Source of the DNA: Mycolicibacterium sp. P9-64
GTDB taxonomy: Bacteria > Actinomycetota > Actinomycetes > Mycobacteriales > Mycobacteriaceae
Length of the DNA stretch: 64,000 bases
Reading direction: 5' to 3'
Assembly: GCF_008329605.1 (NCBI RefSeq)
Contig: NZ_NPKO01000011.1
Location: 62,001 to 126,000 of the forward strand
The notes below the pieces were generated by a model. It made no database searches and was not told the origin of the DNA. It saw only the letters and a program-made list of their open reading frames with translations. A program made the position numbers and the translations under genes. This document shows, piece after piece, positions 63,443 to 64,000 of the stretch (the stretch's first letter is position 1; the number at the start of each line of letters is the position of its first letter).

Positions 63443-64000
63443 TCATGAGGAGCGAAGAGATCGGGCCGGTCGTCGTCGGCATCGACGGCTCCGACGCCGC
63501 AATTGAAACCGCGCAGTGGGCAGCCGCCGAGGCCTTGGCGCGTGACGTTCCGTTGCGCCTAATTGGCGTCGCCAACGTCCCCCGCACGCTCATGGACTGG
63601 GAGCTCACGGGCCCGGAGGCAGAAAATGCTCGCGCTGCATTGCGGGCCGCCTCCGCCGCGGTCGCTGCGACGGACGATCGCGTGAAGATAGAGACCGAAC
63701 TCCTCTGGGGCCCACCGTCGAATGCGTTGATCGCCGAGTCGAGGCAAGCAGCGATGGTCTGTGTCGGCACCGTGGGCATCGGGTGGATAGCACGCGCGGT
63801 GCTCGGATCGACCGCCGCCGCAGTAGCAGAGCACGCACACTGTCCCGTAGCAGTCATCCACCCGAATGCCGGAGGCCGTGCTGGCGTCGAAAACTGGGTG
63901 GCGGTCGGCATCGACGGAAGGCCCGGGACGGACGTTGCGGTGAAGATGGCAGTGGAAGAGGCACAACTTCGGCACGCTCCGCTCATCGCGGTCGGGCTGG
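63443..64000 (+). CDS. universal stress protein, 3' end outside the window
   Basis: The first 186 residues are visible, beginning MRSEEIGPVVVGIDGSDA. Domain 1 has a full motif (G-T-V-G, nine residues, G-S-T) and is close to those at 3903 and 33801. The second half begins WVAVGIDGRPG. GGAGGAAATC precedes the ATG. The gene runs off the right edge, so the dormancy cluster probably continues. Confidence 0.9.

Noticed and set aside
1..64000. CRISPR arrays, tRNA/rRNA genes, insertion sequences, integrase genes
   Set aside because: I saw no regularly spaced repeats, cloverleaf or CCA-type tRNA patterns, or transposase motifs; island-like gene content alone is not evidence of an active mobile element.

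Overview
The window is high-GC actinobacterial DNA and almost certainly a mycobacterium, most likely an environmental fast grower (Mycolicibacterium type). It opens inside devR/dosR, the hypoxia/NO response regulator, and continues into devS. Most later genes are homologues of the M. tuberculosis DosR dormancy regulon: fdxA, tgs1, hspX, pfkB, otsB1, Acg-type nitroreductases, and relatives of Rv1733c, Rv2004c, Rv2030c, Rv2629 and Rv3129. Eleven universal stress proteins are scattered through it, one cut by the right edge. Genes scattered over several loci in M. tuberculosis are packed here into one stretch of at least 64 kb. About twenty intergenic gaps carry sequences resembling the DosR box (GGGACTWWAGTCCC core). 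Gene identities are from my reading of the translations and recalled families; no search was run.

Layout. 1-20 kb: devR-devS, stress proteins, a frameshifted Rv1733c-like gene, a GNAT, two nitroreductases, a flavin-fold protein, fdxA-tgs1, an Rv2004c-like kinase, pfkB and hspX. Diverging from hspX is an operon of an SRPBCC protein, a P1B-type metal ATPase fused to a C-terminal hemerythrin domain, and a second DosS/DosT-like sensor kinase. 20-30 kb: otsB1 (HAD + trehalose-phosphatase + GH65-like), a slipin / baeRF2 release-factor-like / USP operon, a membrane acyltransferase and a zinc alcohol dehydrogenase. 30-46 kb: an MgtA-type ATPase, a CHAD protein, a USP remnant, a phosphoribosyltransferase-erythromycin esterase fusion, an intact Rv1733c-like protein, a degenerate anti-sigma-like ATPase, and PEP synthase coupled through a 33-codon ORF to a dihydroorotate dehydrogenase-like protein. 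46-50 kb: a wax ester synthase/DGAT divergent from an acyl-CoA synthetase.

49.6-54.8 kb: a complete NAD-linked soluble [NiFe]-hydrogenase operon, hoxF-U-Y-H-W, resembling the Ralstonia eutropha soluble hydrogenase. It is preceded by two nested mini-ORFs joined by ATGA overlaps. Facing it across two DosR-like boxes are a hemophore-like secreted protein and a small secreted protein with a duplicated Cys motif, followed by a tandem KAS III-like pair. 58-64 kb: a thioredoxin/small zinc-protein operon behind CsoR-type inverted repeats, a small Cys-rich protein, a triple-BON protein, a USP, a SpoIIAA-like protein, an HtrA-like protease, and a last USP.

Together the genes suggest an oxygen-starvation programme: sensing (two GAF-GAF kinases feeding DevR), redox balance through hydrogen and NADH, carbon storage as triacylglycerol and trehalose, metal and heme handling, ribosome and protein protection, and many nucleotide-binding stress proteins.
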